A stretch of 64,000 bases of DNA from Opitutales bacterium UBA2995 (GCA_002346535.1 DDZZ01000006.1:45840-109839); one strand, 5' to 3'. Counted from the stretch's first letter, positions 27,460 through 35,959 are shown. Translations and numbers: made by a program. Notes: a model not told the origin generated them from the letters alone.

Positions 27460-27960
27460 TCACTCTCCACTGGCGCTACTGGCGGCAACCACGGCAGCGA
27501 TCAGACCGGCGGTTAGCAGGAGCGCGATCACACCGACGGATGCGAAGTATGGGTCCATTAAAGTCAGGCCCAGATCCTTTACGGATGGATTGAAATTGCT
27601 GAGCTGAGAATTGCTTTCGGATTTGGATTGCGTGATGAGCGGAACCAGAAATGCCAGAAGTAAAGCACCGGATACCAAACCACCCCATGCCCAACCACGT
27701 GACAGTAGTTTGCGCGTGGGATCACCCGTGACCTTTGTGGTCAGCATGATGGCGAAAAGCATCAAAATACCTACTGATCCAATATAGACCAGAACTTGCA
27801 CGACCGCTATAAACTCGGCCAAAAGCAAAATAAAGAGTCCAGCCAGCGCTGAGAAAAACAGCAAGACCGAGAAAACCGCATGTACGACGTTGCGAAGGGC
27901 TATCGCCATGACAGCCCCCAATACGGCTATTGCAGCCATTATGTAAAAGGCAACGGTCAT
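27460..27960 (-). CDS. nuoJ: NADH-quinone oxidoreductase subunit J (cluster 1)
   Basis: The product has 166 residues and five hydrophobic helices, with the NuoJ pattern NVVHAVFSVLLFFSALAGLFILL and the conserved VQVLVYIGSVGILMLFAIML that forms the pi-bulge helix. The start codon overlaps the nuoH stop (ATGA), showing translational coupling. Confidence 0.94.
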   Translation of the reverse strand: MTVAFYIMAAIAVLGAVMAIALRNVVHAVFSVLLFFSALAGLFILLLAEFIAVVQVLVYIGSVGILMLFAIMLTTKVTGDPTRKLLSRGWAWGGLVSGALLLAFLVPLITQSKSESNSQLSNFNPSVKDLGLTLMDPYFASVGVIALLLTAGLIAAVVAASSASGE

Positions 27961-29180
27961 TCAACGAGTTGGTAGACCCGCTTCCCGTCAAGCGTTGGTG
28001 ATTTGTTCAGCCGGCTCAGTCCTTTGGCTGCAGTTTGCAAGATACCGAAACCTATAACCCACCCGCCGATGAACGCAGCCAGACTTCCGAATTGCTGCTC
28101 GGCGAAGTAGTAGAAACCAGCCACAAAAATATTCAGGATGGCAAGCGGAAGTAGAAACTTCCAGGCGTAGCCCATCAATTGATCCACACGCAAGCGCGGC
28201 AGAGTTCCGCGAATCCAGATCATTACTGCAAACAGACTGAACATTTTGATGATAAACCACGGCAGACCGGCAATTACCGGCCCGCTCCAACCGCCTAGGA
28301 ACAAGGTAGTGGCGATCCCAGCGATGGCAAAGGCGCTTATGTATTCTGCCATAAAGAAAATGGCGTATTTAAATCCACTGTATTCAGTGAGGTGTCCGGC
28401 AATGATTTCTGAATCTGCCTCGGGCAGGTCGAAGGGTGAGCGGTTTGCTTCCGCCAGGGCAGCTACAAAAAAGAAAATGAATCCAGCGAATCCCCAAGGT
28501 TTGAAAATATGCCAGCCAAGGATTTGACCAAAAAATTCTTTCACCAGATTTCCGCTGGCCAGCCAGGATTGGATTTGTTGGGAAGCTACGATTTCCTGTG
28601 CATTGAGTGATCCGGAAAACATGATTACAGCCACCGCCGACAGAACCAGGGGAATTTCGTAGCTGATCATTTGTGCCACTGCGCGCATACCCCCCAAGAG
28701 TGAGTATTTGTTTCTTGAGGACCATCCCGCCATGAACACCGCGATTGTATTGAGAGAACCGACGGCAAAGAAAAACAGAATTGCCGAGTCCATGGGCAAG
28801 GCCATCAATCCGTCTCCCAATGGCAGAAAGCCGACTGCGATAAAAGCCGGGACCATCAGCATCACCGGGGCAAGGAAATGAAAGAGCTTATCGGATCGGT
28901 CGGGAACAATATCCTCCTTTAGCAACATCTTAATTCCGTCTGCCAGTGGCTGCAACAGACCGAAGATACCGACCCGGTTTGGACCCAGGCGATTTTGAAT
29001 CCTCGCCAGTCCTTTTCGCTCAAGCCAGGTCGAAAAACCGAATGCCCCCATAAACACCAAAGTCAGGGGCAGTGTGGCCAAAAGCAAGTGGACGAGTATT
29101 TGAACGACTGGATAATCGTTAAATAGTCCCACCGTCCATTGGCCTAATTCGATGAGCTTGTAGTCGATGAAATTGTTCAT
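27957..29180 (-). CDS. nuoH: NADH-quinone oxidoreductase subunit H (cluster 1)
   Basis: The product has 407 residues from ATG 29180; a TTG three codons upstream is less likely. This subunit forms the quinone channel. Conserved loops are WLERKGLARIQNRLGPNRVG, PLADGIKMLLKED and EANRSPFDLPEADSEIIAG with LTEYSGFKYA. It is longer than the 369-residue cluster-2 copy because of a longer central region and a C-terminal extension after the last helix (SRLNKSPTLDGKRVYQLVE). It follows nuoI after a 120-base gap containing an REP-like palindrome. Confidence 0.95.
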   Translation of the reverse strand: MNNFIDYKLIELGQWTVGLFNDYPVVQILVHLLLATLPLTLVFMGAFGFSTWLERKGLARIQNRLGPNRVGIFGLLQPLADGIKMLLKEDIVPDRSDKLFHFLAPVMLMVPAFIAVGFLPLGDGLMALPMDSAILFFFAVGSLNTIAVFMAGWSSRNKYSLLGGMRAVAQMISYEIPLVLSAVAVIMFSGSLNAQEIVASQQIQSWLASGNLVKEFFGQILGWHIFKPWGFAGFIFFFVAALAEANRSPFDLPEADSEIIAGHLTEYSGFKYAIFFMAEYISAFAIAGIATTLFLGGWSGPVIAGLPWFIIKMFSLFAVMIWIRGTLPRLRVDQLMGYAWKFLLPLAILNIFVAGFYYFAEQQFGSLAAFIGGWVIGFGILQTAAKGLSRLNKSPTLDGKRVYQLVE

Positions 29181-29235
29181 AGTCGCCAAAGGCGTTTCAG
29201 AATGTAGGAGTTTTCTTTAAACTGACTTTGAGTTA

Positions 29236-29262
29236 TGTAGGGCAACGGCGTCTTGCCGTGCC
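29236..29262. repeat. REP-like palindrome between nuoI and nuoH
   Basis: TGTAGGGCAACGGCG followed by TCTTGCCGTGCC forms a bulged hairpin (GGC-ACGGC pairing with GCCGT-GCC). It starts with the same TGTAGG prefix as the palindromes at 10165 and 15699, but the stem differs, so it may be a second type. The rest of the 120-base gap shows nothing else. Confidence 0.55.
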
Positions 29263-29302
29263 GATTAGAATGAAATAGATTAGTTAGTGCCCTGTGAAGT
29301 TT

Positions 29303-30007
29303 TTAGGTGTTTTTCGTTTCTGGATTATCTTCGGGTGCCTCCGCTTTGGCTTCAGATTGCTGAGCTTGTTCGGTTGCTGATGTTTCCGTTTCGGCGGCGG
29401 CTTCTTCAGCGGCTTTCATAGCGGCCGCGGCCTGTTTAGCCTCGGCGGCCAAGCGAGCTTTTTCTTCACGCGCCTTTTTCTTGGTTTCGGCTTCGGCGAT
29501 CTTGGCAGCTATGCGATCGTCTGTTTCCTGAGCTTCGATCGGATGAATTTCGTGATAGTATTCGTTCGATTTGAGAAGCTCATCCCGGTTGATGAGCAAA
29601 CCTTCAAACCGGTTTTCATTTGAAAGTTCGAATTCACTGTCCATGCGGATGGACTCGAACGGACAAACTTCCACACACAGCTGACAGCTCATGCAAACCG
29701 AGGAATCAATATCGAAAACCTTGGGTCGTTTGATGGGCTTATCATTTTCGTCGGTGTCTTTAATAATATAGATGCATTGAGGTGGACAGGCTTTTTCGCA
29801 TAGCTTGCAGGCCGTGCAACGCATGCCTTCAATCTCGTCTTCACCGTCGTAGACCAGGAACGGGATGTTTCTGGTGAACTGGTTAACAGTCGATTTTTCT
29901 TCGGGGTATTCAACGGTCGGCAGCCGCTCCTTCTTGTAGTAGCTCTGAATAAAGTTTTTGGCCGTGACGGCCATTCCCTGTAAAATACCTTTAGCGATGA
30001 GTGACAT
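29303..30007 (-). CDS. nuoI: NADH-quinone oxidoreductase subunit I (cluster 1) with long charged C-terminal tail
   Basis: The product has 234 residues, a ferredoxin-like subunit carrying two [4Fe-4S] clusters: CTACKLCEKACP and CMSCQLCVEVCP. The N-terminal amphipathic helix (MSLIAKGILQGMAVTAKNFI) is standard. After about residue 165 it has an unusual tail of roughly 70 residues made almost only of Ala, Glu, Lys and Gln (AETKKKAREEKARLAAEAKQ and onward), predicted as a long helix or coiled coil. The cluster-2 copy has 179 residues and no such tail. With nuoEFG absent from this operon, the exposed subunit I would be a natural docking site for another electron donor. Confidence 0.95.
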   Translation of the reverse strand: MSLIAKGILQGMAVTAKNFIQSYYKKERLPTVEYPEEKSTVNQFTRNIPFLVYDGEDEIEGMRCTACKLCEKACPPQCIYIIKDTDENDKPIKRPKVFDIDSSVCMSCQLCVEVCPFESIRMDSEFELSNENRFEGLLINRDELLKSNEYYHEIHPIEAQETDDRIAAKIAEAETKKKAREEKARLAAEAKQAAAAMKAAEEAAAETETSATEQAQQSEAKAEAPEDNPETKNT

Positions 30008-30009
30008 GG

Positions 30010-30162
30010 CTATTTTCTTAACTTGGTGTCTACATTTGGGTAGGGACCGATCGCCGAGCGGCCCGTCGATGTGGTTTGATATTTGGCAAAATTAAAAATT
30101 TTACCCCGGCAGTTTTGGCAAAACCACCATACCTTATTAAATATTGTATTCAAGTCTTCCAT
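30010..30162 (-). CDS. Possible 50-residue small protein between nuoD and nuoI, doubtful
   Basis: An ATG two bases after the nuoD stop opens a 50-codon frame whose TAG ends 2 bases before the nuoI ATG. The position fits a coupled gene. The product has one CxxC (WWFCQNCRGK), is basic and lacks a membrane helix. I recognise no family. Against it, the 3' half coincides with an REP-like palindrome (30044-30064) and there is no clear ribosome binding site, so the fit between neighbours may be accidental. Confidence 0.25.
   Translation of the reverse strand: MEDLNTIFNKVWWFCQNCRGKIFNFAKYQTTSTGRSAIGPYPNVDTKLRK
30044..30064. repeat. REP-like palindrome between nuoD and nuoI
   Basis: GGACCGATCGCCGAGCGGCC plus one C folds on itself as an imperfect 10-bp stem with two mismatches. 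It lies in the 156-base gap, in the position where operons usually have no spacer, and is preceded by GGTAG as in other REP-like units of this window. Confidence 0.5.
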
Positions 30163-30163
30163 A

Positions 30164-31315
30164 CTACCGATCGACTTCCCCGAGGACAATGTCGATACTG
30201 CCAAGAATGATTACCGCATCGGCGACCTTGTGCCCGATGCACATGTGCCGTAGCGCCGTTAGATTTACAAAGGATGGAGGACGGACTTTATAGCGGTAAG
30301 GATTGGTCGTTCCGTCCGCAATCAGGTAGAACCCAAGTTCACCCTTTGGCGATTCGATTCTTCCGTAGGTTTCCTGTGGATCTGGCTTGAATACTCGTGG
30401 TTCGTTTCCCATGATCGGTCCCTCAGGGATGTCTGCTATGGCTTGCTTGAGGATTTTGATGCTTTCCCGCATCTCAAGCATCCGCACCATGAATCGGTCA
30501 TAACAATCGCCATGGGCACCAATGGGTACCTTGAAATCGAAGCGATCATAAATCCCATACTTGTCCACCTTGCGGATGTCGTAGTTCACGCCGCTGGCTC
30601 TGAGCATGGGGCCAGTGATGCTGAAGTTGGTGGCTTCCTCCTGTGTGAGCACACCCACGTTCTGGGAACGGGTGATGACAATCTCGTTGTCTTTAAGAAG
30701 CGTTTCGTACTCGTCCAGGAAGGCGGGAAACCGACCTACGATACGCTCGCATTCTTGCAACCATCCGTCCGGCAGGTCACACCTTACTCCGCCGAAGCGC
30801 ATATAATTCACCATCATTCTGGCGCCGCTCAGGGTTTCGAATAGGTCGAGGATTTTTTCTCGTTCCCTAAGGGCGTATAAGAGCGGAGTTCCGAGAGCTC
30901 CCAAGTCGTTGATAAAAAATCCCACCAGTAGGCAGTGGTTGATCAGGCGTGTCAGTTCGGCACATATCACACGGATGTATTGGGCTCGTTCCGGAATTTC
31001 GATTTCGATAAGCTGCTCTGCGCTGAGTGCGAAAGCCCAGTTATTGGTCATCCCGCAAAGGTAATCGAGGCGGTCAGTGAAGGGCATGCATCCCAGGTAG
31101 GGGATATCCTCGGCCAGTTTTTCGTGGTTACGGTGCAGGTATCCAAAAATGGGTTTCAGGTCGACAACAGTTTCCCCATCCAGCTTCAGGTCCATTCGAA
31201 ATACCCCATGGGTAGATGGGTGGTGAGGCCCCATGGCCACTTCGAGGATGTCCGCTCCCAGCTCGTCTTTACTCAGGTGGTATCCACGAGCCGGCATGGT
31301 TTCAGCAACGCTCAC
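30164..31315 (-). CDS. nuoD: NADH-quinone oxidoreductase subunit D (cluster 1)
   Basis: The product has 383 residues, starting at GTG 31315. The choice rests on an AGGAGG seven bases upstream and on overlap with the nuoC stop; the frame is open to 31450 but that part is inside nuoC. It is the 49-kDa, hydrogenase-derived subunit that forms the quinone site with NuoB: MGPHHPSTHGVFRMDLKLDG contains the quinone-site histidine, and GYLHRNHEKLAEDIPYLG and LDYLCGMTNNWAFALS follow. The C-terminal GSIDIVLGEVDR is intact. Confidence 0.95.
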   Translation of the reverse strand: MSVAETMPARGYHLSKDELGADILEVAMGPHHPSTHGVFRMDLKLDGETVVDLKPIFGYLHRNHEKLAEDIPYLGCMPFTDRLDYLCGMTNNWAFALSAEQLIEIEIPERAQYIRVICAELTRLINHCLLVGFFINDLGALGTPLLYALREREKILDLFETLSGARMMVNYMRFGGVRCDLPDGWLQECERIVGRFPAFLDEYETLLKDNEIVITRSQNVGVLTQEEATNFSITGPMLRASGVNYDIRKVDKYGIYDRFDFKVPIGAHGDCYDRFMVRMLEMRESIKILKQAIADIPEGPIMGNEPRVFKPDPQETYGRIESPKGELGFYLIADGTTNPYRYKVRPPSFVNLTALRHMCIGHKVADAVIILGSIDIVLGEVDR

Positions 31316-31902
31316 ATCGAACCTCCTTCCAATTGGGCGCGCCTTTCTCTGGCACGTTCGATTACTTCGTCGTGGGGCGTCGGTTCGTAGTCGTAATCGT
31401 TGGGTATGACGTAGTCTTTCCGCATGGGGTAGTGCTCGAAATTGGGCCACATGAGGATGCGCCTCAGGTCTGGATGATCGGTAAAATGAATTCCATACAG
31501 GTCATAAACCTCTCGCTCCATCAGCTCGGCTCCACGGTAAATGGGGGTAAGGGATTGAACGACAGGATTGTCGCGGTCCATGCAACGTTGCTTGAGTAAT
31601 ACCGGCCCTGTCTTTTTCTCTATGGAAAAAAAGTGGTAAACCGCTTCCATTTTGGCCGGGACTTGTGTGATGGTCACTTCCATCTTTCCGTCTTCATTCT
31701 TTTCTTTGGTTTTTACTTCGCTATCTAGATAGTCAGCGCCGGATACACAACTTAGGTAATCGAGGCGAAATGCCGGATGTTCCTTCAACCAAGTCACTAC
31801 CTCAGTTGCTTTTTCCGAGGGAACGATAAAACAGCTATTCTTTTCTTCCCACTCGACTTCCGGAAATTGCTGAGTGACCAATACATGATTCACCTCGCTC
31901 AT
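31312..31902 (-). CDS. nuoC: NADH-quinone oxidoreductase subunit C (cluster 1)
   Basis: The product has 196 residues from ATG 31902, which overlaps the nuoB stop as ATGA; the longer open frame lies within nuoB. The 30-kDa subunit signature is present (ERVYDLYGI-like [20 protein letters not shown] followed by [16 protein letters not shown]). It binds NuoD in the peripheral arm. The 3' end overlaps the start of nuoD. Confidence 0.94.
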   Translation of the reverse strand: MSEVNHVLVTQQFPEVEWEEKNSCFIVPSEKATEVVTWLKEHPAFRLDYLSCVSGADYLDSEVKTKEKNEDGKMEVTITQVPAKMEAVYHFFSIEKKTGPVLLKQRCMDRDNPVVQSLTPIYRGAELMEREVYDLYGIHFTDHPDLRRILMWPNFEHYPMRKDYVIPNDYDYEPTPHDEVIERARERRAQLEGGSM

Positions 31903-32546
31903 TTGCAACCATCCTCCACATTTGGATTCTGGTTTGGCGGGGTCCACACGTTCGGATTGTAGGGCGGAACCAGGTCGTCCTCCGTCAATTCCGGAACTGG
32001 ATAAATTCTACGGCCATCTTTGTATGCTGGATTAGTGATACCTTTGCCGAGAGTTTTTTGCTTTTTAATTTTATCCTGCAGCGACATTAAAGCGTGAAGA
32101 AGAGCTTCTGGACGGGGAGGGCAACCTGGTAGATAAATGTCTACTGGTATGTAGCGGTCGATGCCTTTCAGTACATTGTAGCCTTGTTTGAATGGTCCTC
32201 CAGAAATCGCGCAGGCTCCCATAGCAATGACGTATTTCGGCTCCGGCATTTGATTGTAGATCCGGACGACCTGGGGCGCCATCTTTTTGGTGACCGTGCC
32301 AGAAACAAGCATGAGGTCGGATTGTCTGGGAGAAGGTCTAAATACTTCGGCACCAAATCGTGAAATATCGTGTCGCGAACCGGCTGTGCCAATCATCTCG
32401 ATCGCACAACAGGCCAGGCCGAACTGCAGCGGCCAAACCGAGTTGCTCCGGCTCCAATTGTAGATCCAATCAAGCGACGACAAAATGACCCCGGCTTTCG
32501 CGGTTGCTTCGGGTGACAGATCGACTTCTTCGTTGGTGGTACTCAT
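31899..32546 (-). CDS. nuoB: NADH-quinone oxidoreductase subunit B (cluster 1)
   Basis: The product has 215 residues and carries cluster N2 near the quinone. The ligands are GLACCAIEM (tandem cysteines), [12 protein letters not shown] and [13 protein letters not shown] proline-rich C-terminal extension of about 45 residues ([18 protein letters not shown]) is missing in the 169-residue cluster-2 copy. The gene is separated from nuoA by 219 bases that hold a strong hairpin, unlike the tight packing downstream. Confidence 0.95.
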   Translation of the reverse strand: MSTTNEEVDLSPEATAKAGVILSSLDWIYNWSRSNSVWPLQFGLACCAIEMIGTAGSRHDISRFGAEVFRPSPRQSDLMLVSGTVTKKMAPQVVRIYNQMPEPKYVIAMGACAISGGPFKQGYNVLKGIDRYIPVDIYLPGCPPRPEALLHALMSLQDKIKKQKTLGKGITNPAYKDGRRIYPVPELTEDDLVPPYNPNVWTPPNQNPNVEDGCK

Positions 32547-32600
32547 TTATTTAACCAATGGTTTTACAATGTGAAGAATTAGACTTGTTTCGCAACAGGC

Positions 32601-32626
32601 CTCGTCCGATTTTCAAATCGGACGAG
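32601..32626. promoter_or_regulatory. Perfect 12-bp hairpin between nuoA and nuoB
   Basis: CTCGTCCGATTT pairs perfectly with AAATCGGACGAG with only TC between (in practice about a 10-bp stem and 6-base loop). Neither side has a T run, so it is not a classical terminator. In the nuoA-nuoB leader it could stabilise or process the mRNA, or be a repeat. No gene is seen in the 219-base spacer. Confidence 0.6.
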
Positions 32627-32726
32627 ATAAAATTACTTTTCAAAAAACCGAGAGGTGATGAAGAGCACGGTGCAGTCTGAAGCCCGGGATTTGAGCGTAG
32701 ACTCCTGCGTGACCAAGTGGGATTCT

Positions 32727-32754
32727 GGCTCGAACAAAGCTCCTCGCTCCTATC
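32727..32754. repeat. Degenerate REP-like unit downstream of nuoA
   Basis: On the minus strand this reads TAGGAGCGAGGAGCTTTGTT followed by CGAGCC, resembling the GTAGGAGCGAGCTTTGCTCG type of bacterial REP sequence with a small insertion. It begins 12 bases after the nuoA stop. The similarity is partial and there is only one copy. Confidence 0.3.
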
Positions 32755-32765
32755 TTTTTTTTGAA

Positions 32766-33131
32766 TTATTTCCATTCCAGGAATCCTTTCAACCACAAGT
32801 ACACCAAGCTCTCGGCCATGATTAAAATAAAGACGCACATTGCGATAAAACCTCCAAATCCTATCCCTGTAAACGCAGTGGCCCACGGGTATATAAAGAC
32901 GGCCTCAATGTCAAAAATAACAAAAACCAACGCATACAGGTAGTACTGCATTTTGAATTTGCCCCAGGCCTCCCCGGTGGACTCAAGCCCGCATTCGTAA
33001 GTAGCTTCCTTGAGCTCGCTTGGTTTCTTGGGGCTCAGGATCTTGGCAATTAGCAAGGGCGTGCAAGCCAGTACCAATGCCACCACGCCGAAAGTGACGA
33101 TGGTTGCGTAAGTTATCCAGAGCGAATTCAT
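32766..33131 (-). CDS. nuoA: NADH-quinone oxidoreductase subunit A (cluster 1; only nuoA in window)
   Basis: The product has 121 residues and three helices. The conserved loop KEATYECGLESTGEAWGKF holds the cysteine next to the quinone site, and FVIFDIEAVFIYPWA is the family's second signature. It is the first gene of cluster 1 and the only subunit A encoded here: the cluster-2 operon starts with nuoB. It could therefore serve both complexes unless another nuoA exists elsewhere in the genome. The 230-base region upstream has no recognisable promoter elements that I would commit to. Confidence 0.95.
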   Translation of the reverse strand: MNSLWITYATIVTFGVVALVLACTPLLIAKILSPKKPSELKEATYECGLESTGEAWGKFKMQYYLYALVFVIFDIEAVFIYPWATAFTGIGFGGFIAMCVFILIMAESLVYLWLKGFLEWK

Positions 33132-33366
33132 ATAGTTATCGTTTGAAGAAGAAAAATCCTTACTGAATAGATTGCCGATAATGTGGCAATGAAATTTAGG
33201 GGATTTCCCCTGCCTTGATTAAGCCACAAAAAGAGGTCATTTCTTAATTCTTGTACTTATTTTCTTAAATAACTTTTCTGCTCTCGGACATTTACAGATT
33301 TTGCACTGTTTTGAATATCGGATGACAGCTGCTTCTGCTCCCATAGAAAGGTTCTCAGATAACCAT

Positions 33367-33918
33367 CTATTTCGACACAGATGTCTTTGCTTGATCCAAG
33401 TGCAGACGACTATCTTCCAATTTGCTGACAACCGGGCGAAAAGTCATGATGTCCTCGACCTTAATTTGATGAAGGCGAATGAGGTTTTTGATTATCTTGT
33501 TTTCGTTTTCAGCAATGACATCTTTGATAATCAACTAGCATGTAATCGCGGTAAAGCCTGCCAGGTGTTTCCATTGCATGGCCCTTAGTGTTTTCGAAAT
33601 GATCTCAGAAAAGAAAAGTATATGAAGCGTGAGAATCGCGGAGATAATTCCGAAGTAGCCTTGGCCAAACACACTAGCCACTTGTGCACCGACTCATGCG
33701 GCACCAAACTTGTGAGCGATGGTGTTCAGCGATAGAATGGCGGCCAGCGGGCGATCAATGTTCTCTTTGAGTTGGGCCAATCGTTTACCTGTCTTCGTGT
33801 TTTTCTCCTCGGTCTGTTTGACAAACGAAGACGACATGGAAAGCAGGCTGGCTTCAAGAATGGAGCAAAGAAAGGAGAACCCCAAGGCCAGAAATAAATA
33901 GAACAGGAGCAAGGTCAT
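33367..33918 (-). pseudogene. CNNM/HlyC-CorC family transporter remnant
   Basis: From ATG 33918 the frame begins with a DUF21/CNNM membrane domain (MTLLLFYLFLALGFSFLCSILEAS, then ILSLNTIAHKFGAA). After a TGA at 33694 the same frame continues VGAQVASVFGQGYFG and FFSEIISKTLRAM to a TAG at 33535. It then jumps over missing sequence to ENKIIKNLIRL and VKVEDIMTFRPV-like residues (IKVEDIMTFRPVV) at the linker before the CBS pair. The rest is absent. Two in-frame stops plus deletions mark an inactivated Mg/Co efflux-type gene between the two nuo clusters. Confidence 0.82.
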
Positions 33919-33987
33919 CGTGAACGAATTGTTCGTTCAGGTGAAGACTACGGAGCAAGAGAAAAGGGCCAATAAGCTGAGGAAATA

Positions 33988-35577
33988 TCAATATGGTCCT
34001 TCATTAATGGCCGTTTTCAGTGCGGACTCCATTGTTGCTTTCAGTTTTTTAAACTTTTTTTTCTCGGCCAGGTTTTGGAATTCTTCCGGGTCGGCTGGAA
34101 CGTCGTAAAGTTCTTGGCTGCCATCGACGTATTGAATAAGCTTGTATTGCTGTAATCGAACCATGTTGTTGGCGACGTTCCGGTAAGTGGATTGGGCGGG
34201 GATGGTCCACTCAGTTTCTGGATCCTTTAACAGAGGAGTCAAATCGTGACCTGTAATCCGTTTGTCTGGCAGGTTTACTTGGGCGAATGTCATCACAGTA
34301 GGATATATGTCGATGAGGCTCACGGGCCTGAAGCATTTCTTCCCGGCGGACTGAGTATTCCTTGGGTCCTTTATGAAAAAGTTGACTTGGGCGGCATCGT
34401 CCCAGAGCGCGAATTTGGTGATGTGTAACTTTTCGCCAAGGGCATAACCATGATCGCTCCAAAGGATGACCATGGTGTTATCCTTATAGGGACTATTCTC
34501 TAATCCATCAAGGATCCGGCCCACAGCCCGATCGGCAATAGCGCAACTTGCGAAATAATGTTTCAGCATGTTCTTCCAGCCTTTCAAATCGCCTTGGTTC
34601 GGATCAACACCCAGGCCGTGCTGAAGTAAGCTGGTAAACCGGTCCTCGCCGAGGATTGGATTGCCGTTTTCATTGCGTGCCATACCGCTCATACGGAATG
34701 CGTACTCGGGCAGGTCATCGGAATCCTGTTTGAAGAGTTCCAGCAGGTCATAGGAGATGGTCATTTCTTCCTCTGGAAATAGCTCCAACAAATCTTTAGT
34801 TGCATAAAAGGGTAGGTGGGGCCGATAGATTCCCAGCGCCAGAAAGAAAGATTGTTGTTCGGTTATTCTAAAAGTGTTTCCTTCGAAAGTGGCCTGTCCA
34901 GTTTCCAAAACCCGGGCCATGAAGTCTGCTTTCACTAGGTCATCGAGTTGATCGAAGGTTGCGTTGTCTTCACCTTCTTGACCCCAGGCTAACCCCTGGC
35001 TTTCCCATTTGGATGCGACCCGGTCACCCGCGTTTCCTTTTACATTGGCCCAATCATTCCAGGATCGTGGATTGTCCGCCGATTTGTATTCATTACTTCT
35101 GTGAAATATTTTGCCCGTTGAGGCTGAATACCAGCCATTCCGCCGCAAATGTTCCGGTATAGTTCTGGCGTTTTCTAGAGGACGTTTCCCTTCGTATTCA
35201 TACCTACGAAAAAAGATACCGCCAGAGTTCGTGGTGAGTCCAGTTTTGTGGGGACGAATTCCCGTCATTAAGGCTGCCCGGCTCGGATTACAGGCTGGGG
35301 AGGCGCAATAGGCATTCATGAAAGTTACGCTTTGATCAGCCAAGCGCTGAATGTTGGGAGTCATCCGGTTTGCTACCTCGGTTCTAAGTTTCTTATCCGG
35401 GTAGACGTGCTGAAGAAAATTCTTAGGATCCTCCGCGAAGACAGATCCGATCGGTTTGAGATCGTCGATTGCGATCATCAAAACGTTCATGTGGGACTTC
35501 GTTTCATGATGAGCGGCAATCAGCGCAGAGTATGCCAATAAGAAAACGTAAAGACTTATGGGGCAAAGAAGTTTCAT
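33988..35577 (-). CDS. Secreted iduronate-2-sulfatase-like sulfatase
   Basis: The product has 529 residues with a signal peptide (about 1-22). The formylglycine signature is intact as CASPACNPSRAALMTG, with the modifiable cysteine in CNPSR. Other active-site blocks are LMIAIDDLKPIG (metal aspartates), GRIL…MVILWSDHGYALGEKLHITKFALWD and the C-terminal QELYDVPADPEEFQNLA. The arrangement is closest to the iduronate-2-sulfatase (IdsA-type) group, which removes sulfate from polysaccharides. It is the only complete sulfatase in the window, besides two decayed ones. It needs a formylglycine-generating enzyme encoded elsewhere. Confidence 0.9.
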   Translation of the reverse strand: MKLLCPISLYVFLLAYSALIAAHHETKSHMNVLMIAIDDLKPIGSVFAEDPKNFLQHVYPDKKLRTEVANRMTPNIQRLADQSVTFMNAYCASPACNPSRAALMTGIRPHKTGLTTNSGGIFFRRYEYEGKRPLENARTIPEHLRRNGWYSASTGKIFHRSNEYKSADNPRSWNDWANVKGNAGDRVASKWESQGLAWGQEGEDNATFDQLDDLVKADFMARVLETGQATFEGNTFRITEQQSFFLALGIYRPHLPFYATKDLLELFPEEEMTISYDLLELFKQDSDDLPEYAFRMSGMARNENGNPILGEDRFTSLLQHGLGVDPNQGDLKGWKNMLKHYFASCAIADRAVGRILDGLENSPYKDNTMVILWSDHGYALGEKLHITKFALWDDAAQVNFFIKDPRNTQSAGKKCFRPVSLIDIYPTVMTFAQVNLPDKRITGHDLTPLLKDPETEWTIPAQSTYRNVANNMVRLQQYKLIQYVDGSQELYDVPADPEEFQNLAEKKKFKKLKATMESALKTAINEGPY

Positions 35578-35959
35578 AAATAGTGGGTGTTTTCAATTTT
35601 GAGAAGGGTAGATTATTGGCCGTTAGGCGCAATTTAAATGGAATAATTAACAGAGGGAAATGCAGGGAGTAGATGACAAAAAATGACCCTATCCACTCTC
35701 CATTTTCTTAGTTTCCTTCTGTTCAAAATCTAAATCACTTAGCTGTAATACAGCGATCTTTGCCGCATGCAGGATCAAGCAAAGAGTTGTTCAATTTTTT
35801 TGCTTTCTAGGATGAATCTCTTTCATCACCGCGTTTTGCGCCGTGAAAGGGATTTTTATGGGTTTCGAAAGGAAAAGTAATAGCGGCGCTTTTAAATCCC
35901 GTGAACTTGGCTATTTTCCTTGATAGTATTTACCTGCCCACTAACTTAGCGCATTTTTT
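35578..35959. other. Intergenic region upstream of the second nuo operon
   Basis: This stretch of 382 bases lies between the divergent sulfatase and nuoB of cluster 2. I looked on both strands for nuoA and found neither its YECG loop nor any long open frame. It is AT-rich and presumably contains the promoters of both neighbours, but no clear -35/-10 pair or operator stands out. Confidence 0.5.

Noticed and set aside
31316..31450. Longer N-terminus for cluster-1 NuoD
   Set aside because: The extension lies inside nuoC, is arginine-rich and non-homologous, and the GTG at 31315 has an AGGAGG site.
32601..32626. Rho-independent terminator after nuoA
   Set aside because: The stem is strong but no T run follows on either strand.
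35578..35959. A nuoA gene upstream of the cluster-2 nuoB
   Set aside because: I looked on both strands for the YECG loop and three-helix frame; neither is present.
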